From Lonicera japonica (taxonomy: Eukaryota > Streptophyta > Magnoliopsida > Dipsacales > Caprifoliaceae): a stretch of DNA of 64,000 nt. The position numbers were made by a program, and so were the translations under genes. A model generated the notes under the pieces. That model was not told where the DNA came from, ran no database searches, and saw only the letters and a list, made by a program, of their open reading frames with translations. Below are positions 12,567-23,841 of this stretch, in pieces. Positions within the stretch are counted from its first letter, which is position 1, and every line of letters begins with the position of its first letter. The DNA lies in NCBI GenBank assembly GCA_021464415.1, contig CM038466.1, positions 55,024,613-55,088,612 on the forward strand, in the 5' to 3' direction.

Positions 12567-12743
12567 TGTGCCCTAGCCACATCGGCGCCAACTCAGATGC
12601 CACGCCATCCTCCGTTATGTGTTTTCTGGCTGTGATTAACGGAAGGTCTAAATTGCATAGCTAATTGTACTTTAGGGTTATAATTGCACATTTATAAGTT
12701 TAGGGTTCAAGCTAACTTCAGGGTTTTTTTTTGCTAATTCCCC
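12567..12743 (-). repeat. MULE-1 right terminal inverted repeat
   Basis: Inverted partner of 3250-3434, ending in GCTAATTCCCC at 12743 next to the second AAAATATGA target copy. The transposase N-terminus (12064) lies about 500 bases inside it and reads away from it. Confidence 0.93.
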
Positions 12744-12752
12744 AAAATATGA

Positions 12753-13973
12753 TAATAATAATAAATTAAAGTTTGTTTATGTTATTAACGTGTGTGTCTA
12801 TCTCTCCTAAAAACCACCACACCACACTAGGGATTGATGTGGCTTAGCTACTCAACTTATGTTAAATAAATTCATCTATTTTATGTTAATGTCACTTGTC
12901 TTCTATAATTATATATATATATATATATATCTTTTGGATTTTGGTGCGCTTACATATATGTGATTTAGTGACGTGTTTGTTTGATAGTGATGTTTTCTTA
13001 GATGTGTTTTTATGCTAAAGTTATGGTGACTTGTTTTGTCTAAAAGTAACTTTTTCTTTTTCTTCTTTCTTTTTTCGTGCGAATTTACTTTCCACATGAT
13101 ATAAGTTTACTTTGTTTACATGAGCAATAATGCATTTTCATTTTCAAATATGGAGGAAGGGTGGAATTATTAATCAATAATCAGTACTTAATTATTCATA
13201 GAAAAAAAAAAAGGAAAGCAATTTCAAAAGCAATTTACATTCATCTATCTTTTAATCAGGGAAGTTAATTAAATGTAGTAGAAGAATAAAGATTTTTGTA
13301 CTTAATGTGTCATACTCTCACAAATTCTTTTTCTGAAAAAAAATGTAACGTCTTTGTTTAACAGTATGTTTTTTTGCATTAATAATGTTATTTCTTTGGA
13401 TATCAATCTGATTTGTGAAAAATATATAGCCAATTGCAAATTTTTGGAGAAGAATTCTTTAAACCTACCTCAAGTTCTTCGTAATATCATAACACCACAT
13501 AAAGCAAGCCATATAATTTTATGGAGAAGGGTTATATGTATTGCCTTTGTTAACATTGTCCGCTTGATAACAACATAGAAAACAAAAATAAAAATAGTTG
13601 ATTTTTATGAGAAGTTGGAAAATGAGTTAAGTCATGTGGTGAGATGTTTTTTTTACTTTGTGGTTTTTTCAATGGGAAAATTTTCTTTAGTAGTTGAGGA
13701 AGAAAAAAATTCACAAAAATAATGGAGGATGGATAACATCATCTATTCATAAAAATGAGCATGAGATGAAGAGCAGCTCATCAAATGTCTCAACTTATTT
13801 CCAGCTTCTTATACAAATCAAGTATTTTTTTTATCATTTTCTATGTTGTTATCATACGGAGCCTTAGTGCTTGTTTCGTTCGAGTTTTTCTTCGTTCTTG
13901 GAACTTAAAATAGAAACTTAACATGGAAAGTTGAGCCTCGTCAACTACAGATTCAACCTCTTAAAATAAACTA
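12753..13973. other. Spacer between MULE-1 and MULE-2
   Basis: AT-rich with no gene seen. It includes an AT microsatellite (about 12911-12932) and the first copy of a dispersed direct repeat (12935-13310). Near 13857 the phrase TACGGAGCC resembles a Tourist-like MITE end, but no partner was found. Confidence 0.5.
12935..13310 (+). repeat. Direct repeat, copy 1 (about 370 bp)
   Basis: It matches 27431-27800 over nearly its whole length, for example TTATGGTGACTTGTTTTGTC and GGAATTATTAATCAATAAT-like phrases, with small indels. The two copies flank MULE-2. Without MULE-2 they would lie about 1.2 kb apart, so they look like an old local duplication into which MULE-2 inserted. Confidence 0.85.
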
Positions 13974-14020
13974 GGGTGGCGCTATTACCACACCCAAAAT
14001 TAATCCCTAACACTCCCTCC
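13974..14020 (+). repeat. MULE-2 left terminal inverted repeat
   Basis: It pairs with 27195-27241 over about 45 bp with few mismatches (shared core GGTGGCGCTATT, CACACCCAAAATTA, ACTCCCT). This is shorter than the TIRs of MULE-1. Confidence 0.85.
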
Positions 14021-14276
14021 TCCAAAAGTAAAACTTTTTCTTTTGCCACACACCACATTTATTTGTGAACTACAATTTTTTATAGTTAATAACTATTATA
14101 CCCTAAATTAATTACTCTGTCATTTACACTTACTCATTTGTTATTAATACTTCATTTATTACACATTATTTATACCCAATCATTAACTCGAAGACCAACA
14201 AAACTCCAAAACCCCAAAACACTCAAAACCCATGTGCTTCAATCCAAGCTAACATTATCCAACCGAGTAAATATAT

Positions 14277-16373
14277 TGTAACGACCTGATCCAAGTGGGT
14301 CCGAAAACGCGATAAAAAAAATAAAATAAAATCATGTTCTATTTGCGGTCGTGAGACAGAGGTTAGAGGCAACTTGTTATATAGGTAGCCGTGCGTGCAT
14401 CTGCTTTCCTTGCTAGCCTAGCCTAGCTAGTCAACATCCGCTCTCTAGAAACCAACTGCCAAACCCATTCCTTCCTTAATTAGTAGGATAACACATGTAA
14501 AGTTGGTCTAAAATAAATAATGAAACAATAAATCCAAGAAAATTACATAGCTGGAATAAATAACCCTAATACGTATGCTATGGGCGATAATATAAAACAC
14601 GAGTGTAATATACATCTATACACATACATAGAATCCGAGAGGCATACACACTAGGTTAACATGTATTACAAAGTAAAAAACAACTCAGGCGAGCCGTGGT
14701 TTGCCATATACACACATGTATAACAAAAATGAGTCGATATCAGAGGTACCCTACTTTGTTCCCGACCCAGTCGCTTCCTCTATCTTATCCGTCTCTTGGA
14801 TACATGAAGTTGTTTACATAAAACGGGGTGAGCTCATAGCTCAGTAGGGGGAATATAATAGGCAATATTACGTACAAAACGTAATTAACTATTTAATCAT
14901 AAATCATGGCTCAACCGATAAAACAATGCATGCATGTGCATATGCAGGTTACCTCCCTTGTGTCAACTATTATACTGAGAGAATACCGAGGACGAACCAA
15001 ATCATAATAATAATAATAACAATAGGCCTGACTGCTCCCAAGAGATAACGAAGCTGGGCCGAACTATAATCATAAGAAGAAGAACGGGCATGACCGCCCC
15101 AGAGAATAAGTCGAATATAATCACAATATAACATCATCCGGCCCATAAAAGATCATCATCATATCATAATAGAATTAGACCACATGTCCATCCATATCAT
15201 ATCATAGAATCACAAGTGCTTTGCCGAGGTCTAGATTTTTGGGTTACTCACCGCTGGCTCTAGACAGCCGACCTCATTGCTGTCCCCGGGAGTTTAGGGA
15301 TTTTTAACCCAAGGGCACCGAGCCCTACTTATTTTTACATCGGCAAGCACTAGTCAATACATATTTCCTTCATCAACGAAGGGCCACAATAACAATCATA
15401 ATTGAACCCATCACGGGACCATATCACGTCCCAGAATGATACAACATATATAAGAAGCTTTCAGCACCATAAATACAAGATCTCATATGATAGGCCATAA
15501 AAATAGTCTGAGCTTGCCGAAAGGTCTCCAAGAATCCAGATGACACAATAATGATGCATAGTATGCATAACATGCTAATAAATGAATATTTGAAACAACT
15601 TATGCCATATAACTACAATAAATCTCTATATATGTCCCTTGATATATATAATTGATCAATTAAGTAATTTTATAAATATACAATATTTATACATCCAAGA
15701 GATATCTCATGTATATCAAATAATACAAATATATCAATTATAATGGCGTATGTTGCTTCAAATAATATACACATAGGTTTATAAACCAAAAAACCTCACC
15801 ATCCTCATCATATAATAATTCTTAAAGTAAAGTCAATTAAAATATGATGATCTATATAGAATAAAATCATATTATCAGGTTTTAAAAATAATTAAACCCC
15901 TACCTTAAAATATTTAGCCCCAAAAAATGAAATTTGAGTTGATACCCGAACCCCGACCAGCACAACTCTAAAATTCTTATACCCTTGCGTACCCTCAACG
16001 TATAGAACAACTTTCCCTTAAGGCTCGACTCGATTTGGCGGAGTTTTGATGACCAATTTATAGAAGAAAAGCTTTATGCCTATTATTATTTTCTTTCCTC
16101 TGTCTCTCGGCCATAAGAATGAAAGAATGAAAATGAAAGAAGATTTCATTTTAATCAAGGCTCCGTTGGTGTTGTTAGGAAAACAAAATATAAATTTTGC
16201 CTAATTACGACATTTCACCCTAAAGTTTCATAACTTTATTGTTTTAACCCTGAACTTTTGCAACTTTACAATTTGGTCCATACTCAATCAAGATTCTTAA
16301 ACTCTTCAAAAATTTCACTTAATCAAAATTAATATGTATCTAATTTACACTAATTATATTACGGGGTATTACA
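14277..16373 (-). mobile_element. LTR-like element E2 (2097 bp, ORF-free)
   Basis: A perfect 5-bp direct repeat TATAT (14272-14276 and 16374-16378) flanks ends TGTAACGACCTG and CGGGGTATTACA. It carries the family motif GGTGAGCTCATAGCTCAGTAGG near 14827, about 550 bases from its TGTAACG end, matching the position in E1. No coding sequence is seen. It lies about 300 bp inside the left end of MULE-2, between the TIR and the transposase, and is probably a solo LTR of the same family as E1 and E3. Confidence 0.78.
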
Positions 16374-16378
16374 TATAT

Positions 16379-16782
16379 AGATTCTCGCTTTCATTTTCAT
16401 TTCAATTTTCATTTACATTTTGAAGTGTTGAAAGAACATAATCAAAGCATCAACATTGATTGAAGACAAAAGGGAATTTAGGGTGAAAGGAGTGTAGAGA
16501 GAGAGAATTGAATAAAGAAAGTTGAATACAATGCAGCAACGAATGAAGATAATGCTCATAAAATATAGGTCAATTTTACTTTCTTAGCTATATCATTTTG
16601 TTTTATAGGTGATTTACCTTTTGACCCCCATTTATTTACCCCTATTCCACTTTGGCACCCAAAGTTTGCATTAATTACCCTTTGACACCCATTTGGATGG
16701 ATTCTGTCCGGTCAAAAAGTCAAACCGTTAAATCCTTTTTCAATACCAAAAATACCCTTGTGGCTGGATTTAAATGAAAATC
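16379..16782. other. MULE-2 subterminal spacer
   Basis: There is no gene. It ends in a stretch (16610-16760) of phrases such as TTTGACCCCCATT and TTTGACACCCATT, resembling TIR-like sequence of other MULE families, but no inverted partner was found. Confidence 0.4.
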
Positions 16783-17845
16783 AAGCCATTTTCACAAAGT
16801 CATATCTTACTCGAATCGCGTTCAAATGATGCGATCCACATATGGTTGGAAAGCTCTTTCAACATAGATTATGAATACATTAATAATAATCAATCTAATT
16901 GCCTCGAAATTTCTTCCAAAGTTGACAAAAAATCACATTTTTCAAAAAAAGTTCCACGAACCCATTTTTACAAGGCCATATCTCACTCAATAAACATCCA
17001 AATGATGTGATACACATATGGTTAGAAATATCTTGCAACATATATTATGAATAAATTAATAATATTCAATAATAATAAATATAATTGCCTCGAAATTGCT
17101 ACAAAATTTGACAAAAAATCACTTTTATAAAAAAAAAATTCCACGAACCCATTTTCACAAGGCCATATCTCACTCGATTCACGTCCAAATGATACGATCC
17201 ACATATGGTTGGAAAGATCTTTCAACATAGATTATGAATACATTAATAATATTCAGTAGTATGTTCGTGAATATTTTTTTAATTTTTTTTTATCAACTTT
17301 GGAAGCCATTTCAAGGCATTTAAATTGCTTATTATTGAATATTAGTAGTGTATTTATAAGCTATGTTGCAACATATTTCCAATCATATGTGGATCACATC
17401 ATTTGGACGTGAATCGAGTGAGATGTGGCCTTGTGAAAATGAGCTCGTGAAACTTTTTTTTTTAAAAGTGATTTTTTATCAAAAAAAGATTGAGTTTTTG
17501 TCAACTTTGGCAGAAATTTCAAGGTAATTAGATTGCTTATTATTGAATATTATTAATGTGTTCGTAATTTATGCTGCAAGATCTTTCCAACCATATGCGG
17601 ATCGCATCATTTGGACGTGAATCGAATGAGATATGGCCTTGTGAAAATGGGTTCGTGGATTGTTTTTTTGAAAAAAAAATTTGTCAAATTTTGCAGCAAT
17701 TTCAAGGCAATTATATTGCTTATTATTGAATATTATTCAAGTATTCATAATCTATGTTTCAAGAGATTTCCATCCATATGTGGATCGCATCATTTGGATG
17801 TGAATCTAGTGAGATATGGCCTTGTGAAAATGGGTTCGTGAAGCC
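16783..17845. repeat. Inverted array of ~187-bp tandem repeats
   Basis: Three copies of a roughly 187-bp unit run forward (from about 16783, 16960 and 17150, the last partial), and about three copies run in reverse (about 17280-17465, 17466-17660, 17661-17845). Forward units read CATATCT...CACATATGGTTGGAAAG; reverse units read CCAACCATATG...GAGATATGGCC. The turn point is near 17270. A transcript across it could fold into a long hairpin. It lies directly upstream of the MULE-2 transposase. Confidence 0.88.
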
Positions 17846-17970
17846 TTTTTTTGAAGTAAGTACACATAAGATTTTAGGTCAATTTGGAAATATTGTCCTA
17901 GAATACTTAAAATAGCTGAAGATTTGATTGATATTTATTTTGTAGGTGTTCCACTCGAAGCATGCTTTAG

Positions 17971-20900
17971 TTGATTAGTGTCAAAGTAAAGCAAGATCGA
18001 TTTAAACTATTGTTGTTACTACGAAATCCGACCAAGGGTGTGATACCAGGAAGCCAAGCCTATATTTTGGTTTGCAAAAGGAGCGGCATATATCAGGACC
18101 ATCGCAATCAAGGAATAAAAGTGAAGAAGAAAAAAAGAGATAGTGCGACAAGAAAATGCAATTTCCCATTCTCAATACGTTGTGTAAATCTAGGTGGTGA
18201 TAGATGGAAGGTGGAAATAAGATGCGGACTTCATAATCATGACCTACCTAATACTTTAGTTGGTCATCCATTTACTAGAAGATTAAGCAAAGAGGAGAAG
18301 AAGTTCATTGCGGAGTTGTCCATTGCTAGGGTAAAACCAAAAAATATTATTTGTGGACTAAAATGGGGCCATGAAGATAATTTATAATGCTAAGTCCAAA
18401 ATGAGAATACGCGAGATGGAGAGAAGGATGGCAATGGAACAACTATTGAAAGTTTTGATGGAAAGACATTATGTGCATTGGTTTAGATCTGATGAAACAA
18501 CTAAAGAATTGTTTGACCTATTTTGGGCACATCTCAATTACATTTTTTTGGCTAAGTGTTTCCCTTCTGTGGTGATCATCGACTGCACTTACAAGACAAC
18601 CAAGTATATAATGCCGTTATTTACAATGGTGGGGATTACATTGACCGCTAAAACATTTTTCGTAGCCCATTGTTTTTATGTAAGGAGATGGAGGATAATT
18701 ACCAATGGGCACTTTATAAATTGAAAATGTTGTTTTAACCCCATGATATCCCTAATGTATTTGTAACGAATAGGGAGTTTACAGTTATAAATGCCATCCG
18801 TATTGTTTTCCCTAATGCCTATCACATGTTGTGCACTTTTCATATTGCCAAGAATGTTGAACAACATTAAAAGCCTCTATTCAAAATTGAGGGTGTTTGG
18901 ACAAAGTTTTTTGATGATTAGCAAGCAGTTACGAAGTTCGCATCAGAAAAAGAGTTCATCACTAGATGGGAAGAATTATATAAGGATTGAAAGGAATTTT
19001 TAGGCGCCATTGATTATGTAGTACGGATATGGTTTTAGCATAAAGAGGCCTTCATACTTGCATAGACAAATCGGATAAAGCACTGTGGCAATTAAACAAC
19101 GAATAGAGCTGAAAAGTCGCATGTCCGAGGTTTGAACTTTTGCCACAGTGTTTGTTGGAATGGACAATATGTTGAGCCTACAAATTAATGAGGTGAAAGC
19201 CGTTTTTGAGAGAAATCTTGGTTCGATCAAAAAAATACACCAAGGTTTCTTGTTTAAAGAATTAAAGGGGCGGCTTTCTCATTTTGCGTTAGACGTGAAC
19301 AAAAATGAGAGGGATAGATCGCTTGAAATTGGTCTTGATCTATTGACATGTAATCATGTAGTGCGTACCGTGTATGAGTTGCCTTGTGCCCATGAGTTGC
19401 TTCAATATAGTCATGAGAATCGGCCTATACTCTTTGCTGATGTTGATACACATTAGGCAAAGCTCACAATCTTACCAAATAAGGAACAGAAAGATGAATA
19501 TTTCCACGTGACTAACATTGGTTTACTAAAAAAATTGTATGATCAATCAACAGAGGATGAGAAGAAGGTTCTTTTGAGAAATATAAAAGATATTGCTACG
19601 CCAGGTACGACGTCACTTAAAGAGCCTACTCCTGTCATTCCAAAGGGTAGACCCCAAGCCAAAAGGAGAAGAACCATGAGGTGTCTACGAAGAGGGATTC
19701 ATCAGATTTTGAATACGCTAAGATTATTGAAGAGCAACAATTAGTTGCAACTCAATTATCTCCAGTGTCAAAGCGAGGAAGTAAGTGGTGAAAACGAAAA
19801 ATGAGCTTGATAGGAAAAAATGAGAATTCAAAGCTTATATGCAATTCAACCCTGAATTCATGTAACACCCGTTGAGCAAATGCACCACATTTTATGTCCG
19901 AGACGCGAGAGTGTGCTTGAGACGTATTTGAATGTAGGAAATACTTCCACACTATTTTAGAGATGTTATTACATTCATCTTTTAAGTTGGAAAGGTTTAT
20001 GTAGAGTACCCGAGTCGAAATTCGCAAAATCTCACATTTTAAACTTACCCGACATACCGACCTTTAGTCATTCAAGACATTATAACTTTTTCATTTTAGA
20101 TCATAATGGGACCTAATTTATGTCATTGGAAAGGTATTTCAATTTCCAAGAACTTTCGTGTTTGGCCTGGAACCTAATTCTCATCCCTCGTTAGTCAAAA
20201 CAAGGGTACAAGATTAGTTGGTAGCATAAACAAGCAATTCTGAGCATGAACAAAAATCCAGAACCATGGAGTTTAGGGAGTCGACTCCCCTTCACTGTAG
20301 TGGTCAAAAATGATATTTTTAAGCTTGGACCCGATTTTTATACACTATCCACACCATTATCTCCTCCATTTCGTCCAAAGCTCAGGGAGAGAGTAGAGAG
20401 GAGTGTGAGATCTTGGTGAAGGGCTCATGAGGGATATTTTATCACCTTTTTCAACCTAAATCAATAATCAAACTCATCATCTCCATCATCTTCTTCTTTT
20501 CTTCACATCCACCAAGCTAGGGCTCCAAACCCAACTATGGTATCTTGCGCCTCCGTCGTTTAGAGTTCGATCCACGGCTCAAGTGGTGAAGGTTTAACGC
20601 TATTGAGGTAGGAACACTAGTATTAAAACCTATTTTAAGAGTTTATGCACCCAATCACCATTTTTATACAAATTTGGGGATTTTCTACGTATACACCTAT
20701 CCCTGCGCATATACAAACTTTGGCTTATAAATTACGTTGGAAATGGTTGATTATTACTTTAAATCATAGTATATCATATTTCTCCAAGTATCTCTTCCAT
20801 TTCCTTGATTTATGATAAACCCTTGTTCCTGGCCTCTAGCGCGTAGGTACATACCAGTCTGTATAGTAAAGTAAACCTATGATACGCACTTTATATCACT

Positions 20901-22480
20901 TGATACTCATGAAATGGACTATTATACCTTTTTACATGATGTATATGATCTTATAATTGGGATTGGGATAATAATGATTTTTCTTATACGGAGTAGTCAA
21001 CACCGCTCGTACCAGGTAGATGGTTATTACCGGTAGCGTATACCCCTAGTGGCTACGTGAAATTATTGTAGCGTACGCCTTCGTGGCTGCGTGAGGTAGT
21101 GTACGCCTACGTGGCTGCGTGAGGTAGCATCTAGGTGGACCTGGTAGGTGGTCCCTGCTTTGGGGCAGAAGAAACCGAGTTGTCGGCTATCTCTGTACAG
21201 TAGATGTGAAAAATCCTAGACATGAGTATTATACATGATGGATACGATGTAGGCCTGGTCGCGGTGTCTTGAGATTATGTATATATTACATTGTTTACAT
21301 ACATATTTATGACTTATGTATATGTACTAATTACAAACTCACTTTATAAAGCTTCTCCTACATATACATGTTTTTCTCTCAACTCCTATAGTTCCTACTG
21401 GGCCCGTTTGGCTCACAGTTTTTCCTACACAGGTACTTCTAAGGATGGGACGGGACGAGCTAATAAGGGAAAGGTCGACAAGTCTTACTCTCCTCTGATA
21501 CTGTAGCGTGAGGGCCTTTCATTACTGAAAGGCCATGTTATCAATCTTATTGTACCATAACTCAACTTATATTATGTAGCCATGTTTGTACTATCTACGT
21601 AGCCTACTTGATGTTATGGAGACTGTATTATGTATGACTATTTTGTGACTGTTATGTACTACTTATATATGTATTTTGTGGACTTTTACTTTTCTTTAAG
21701 TCTTGCTCTTTTGGTTATGGCTTAGTGTATTTGTGGGACATGTCTATAGTTTAATGTTAGCCTAATGTGGACAAGTGACTTACATTTTAGTTAACCGGTG
21801 CGCAACGGTGCAGACTAATCTGTAAGGCACGAGTTAACAGGAGGGGAAGCTACAGTTCTAGCATGTTCCCAGTTGATTGTGTTATATGTTCTTGACTTTG
21901 ACATATTTGCCTTCCTCGCCAGAGTTATTTAATTTTTACTTAATCCCGCCATCGCGTACGACTCCGTGATCAACCATGTTCCGGAGGTTCTCCCTCCCAA
22001 CGGAACTTGGGGCGTCACAATTCATGCATCCATTTATGGTTTTCGGGGCATTGTGCAACACATGGGGTGGTTTGATGATAGGGAGGGTTAGGAAAGTGTA
22101 AGAATCGATTTGATAGAAGGCCTAGAGATATACAAGAAAAAATATGAAGATGCCTGGGGATCTTGGTACTATCATGATTGTTTTAAAACACTTAATTTTT
22201 TCAAAAGTGAATGCAAAATAGCATATCATTGGATGGTCATGCTTGACATAGGGTTCTTGATAGTGTCAGCATACAATTCTATAGTTTTCTTTTATTCACA
22301 ACTTTAATGTTTAACATTTTTCCCGCATACTTGTCCGCCACCACAAGGAAAAAAACTTTGTCAAATGGCTATAGCACTTGTCAATGGAAACCACTTCGTT
22401 AAACTTTTCTTGAAGGATAGTACACCACTTCCCTATGTTGCTAGAAAGTTGAAGATTCTAAAAAATAAAGAGTCTTCCGC
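17971..22480 (+). pseudogene. FAR1/MULE transposase fused to OTU-protease-like domain, broken
   Basis: Domains in order on the plus strand are as follows. A FAR1-like DNA-binding region (about 18060-18387) shows KRSGIYQDH, ATRKCNFPF and CGLHNHDLP. A linker IYNAK follows, then HWFRSDET. The MULE catalytic core has IDCTYKT (near 18580) and the HMLCTFHI block (near 18830). A SWIM finger is near 19350-19400 (CNHVV...PCAHEL), and a basic linker GRPQAKRRR at about 19650. After the LTR-like element E3 comes the C-terminal half of an OTU cysteine-protease fold: HWMVMLDIGFLIVSAYN (22230-22275) and NGNHFVKL (about 22385) with the likely catalytic His. Stops and frameshifts break it, and the Cys-containing GDGNC-type motif is not recognisable. 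The second catalytic Asp of the core is Asn (codon 18769-18771, VTNRE against the family's VTDRE). Such transposase-OTU fusions are known among plant MULEs; this copy is dead. Confidence 0.82.
19861..22019 (+). mobile_element. LTR-like element E3 (2159 bp, ORF-free) inside the MULE-2 transposase
   Basis: A perfect 5-bp repeat ATTCA (19856-19860 and 22020-22024) flanks ends TGTAACACCCG and GGGGCGTCACA. Removing it joins FNPEF to MHPFM, the family's run into the OTU region. It lies opposite in orientation to E1 and E2: its right end, read in reverse, starts TGTGACGCCCCAAG like E1, and CTACTGGGCCCGTTTGGCTC (near 21400) is the reverse of the E1 motif. Short repeats GTACGCCT(A/T)CGTGGCTGCGTGA lie at 21065-21125. 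It is probably a solo LTR. Confidence 0.8.
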
Positions 22481-22874
22481 TTAGATACTGCATTTTGCCA
22501 AGAGAATTAAATTGTTTATAGATTTGTCATCATCTGGAGTAAGAAAGAAAGACTCATCAATCATAATCAACTAATTACTGATTGAAAAGTCTTTTTGTTC
22601 TTCTTTTGTTTTTTGTACATGCACTTGTTGCATATCAAGTGTTATATATGCACATTTTATCTTTTGTGAATAATTAACGAAACTTTTCCTATTGTAAAAA
22701 GTAGACAAGTAACCTTTTTTGTAGATGAAGTGCTGGCAAGATAAAGATATGATATGTCAAATACATGAATGAATCAAATATTTGGTGTTACATTTGATTT
22801 GTTTTCTTTTATATTTGGTTACATTTTTATTTTTATTTTGTATTTGGTCAAAAAGTATAATGAATCAAATATAT
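22481..22874. other. AT-rich spacer after the OTU region
   Basis: No gene is recognised. It lies between the transposase pseudogene and a tandem-repeat block. AATAAA-like signals are present, and it may contain the transposase 3' end. Confidence 0.4.
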
Positions 22875-23500
22875 ATCAAATTACTTAATGGGTTTTGGCT
22901 GAATGAATCCCAGCATATGACAAGCTCTCAAGACCTTCAAACGGTCCTATTGGACCGAGTAAAGCAAGATAACTCGGTTATAAGGAACTGAATATAGCCA
23001 AATTACTCGATGGGTTTTGGACAAATAAATCATGGCAATTATAGAGCTCTGAGGACCTTCAAACGGTCTTATGGGGCCGAGTAGAGCAATGGAACTTGGT
23101 TATAAGGAACTGAGTATAGCCAAACTAGTCGATGGGTTTTGGCCGAGTGAATCATGGCAGATAATTAACTCTCAAGAACTTCAAACGGTTTTATTGGGCC
23201 GAGTAAAGCAACATAACTCGGTTGTAGGGAACTTAGTTTAGCTAAATTATGCGATGGGTTTTAGCCGAGTGAATAATGGCAAATAATTAGCTCTCAGGAC
23301 CTTCAAACGATCCCATGGGGCCGAGTAGATCTATATAGCTTGGTTATAAACAATTGAGTGTAGCCCAATAATTTATTTTTTTCAGTCGATTGCATCCAAA
23401 TTTTTTTCACGCTCTCAGGACCTTCAAACGATCCCTTAAAGCTGAGTCATGTTGGAACACTCAGTTTATATGAAATTGAGTATAGTGTTGTAATTCACTT
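22875..23500. repeat. 122-bp tandem repeat array, about five units
   Basis: The phrase GGGTTTT recurs at 22890, 23012, 23134 and 23256, a strict 122-bp period, followed by a diverged fifth unit. Each unit has GACCTTCAAACGGTC, a short imperfect palindrome, and GGGCCGAGTA. The array lies between the two convergent MULE-2 genes, at the 3' side of both. Confidence 0.9.
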
Positions 23501-23841
23501 GGCTGTGGCCGAATGAATCACCAAACAAATTGAGGAATTGTGGCATCATTGTTAATCACAAAGCCAATAAGTTTCTTAATTATCTATTCATATATGAATA
23601 TGTAATCAAACAAGTCTGATCAAAGAAGTAAATTTAAATCCAACCAACATGACAAAGTACACCAATTAACAGGATAATCAAACCCAAGTTTAACTAAACC
23701 CAATAAGTTTAACCAAAATGAGGGGGGCAAGATAATCAACCATGATAAAAAAAGTTAATAATCAAGTTTACTAACAAAGTGTGCTAAATCCAAGTTTAAC
23801 CAAACAAAAATATAATATAGAAAATCCAAGCCCTAAACTAA

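Larger units (their letters stand above)
3250..12743. mobile_element. MULE-1: Mutator-like DNA transposon, 9.5 kb
   Basis: The element is bounded by a perfect 9-bp direct repeat AAAATATGA (3241-3249 and 12744-12752), the hallmark target duplication of Mutator transposition. Its ends are inverted copies of one another over about 180 bp, starting GGGGAATTAGC. Inside are a MuDR-type transposase on the minus strand, starting near the right end, and a GRF zinc-finger gene on the plus strand, starting near the left end. The two genes converge, as mudrA and mudrB do in maize MuDR. A 2.87-kb LTR-like element (7842-10712) and probably another insertion (about 5470-6860) enlarge it. The transposase is broken, so this copy should not be autonomous. 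Confidence 0.93.
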
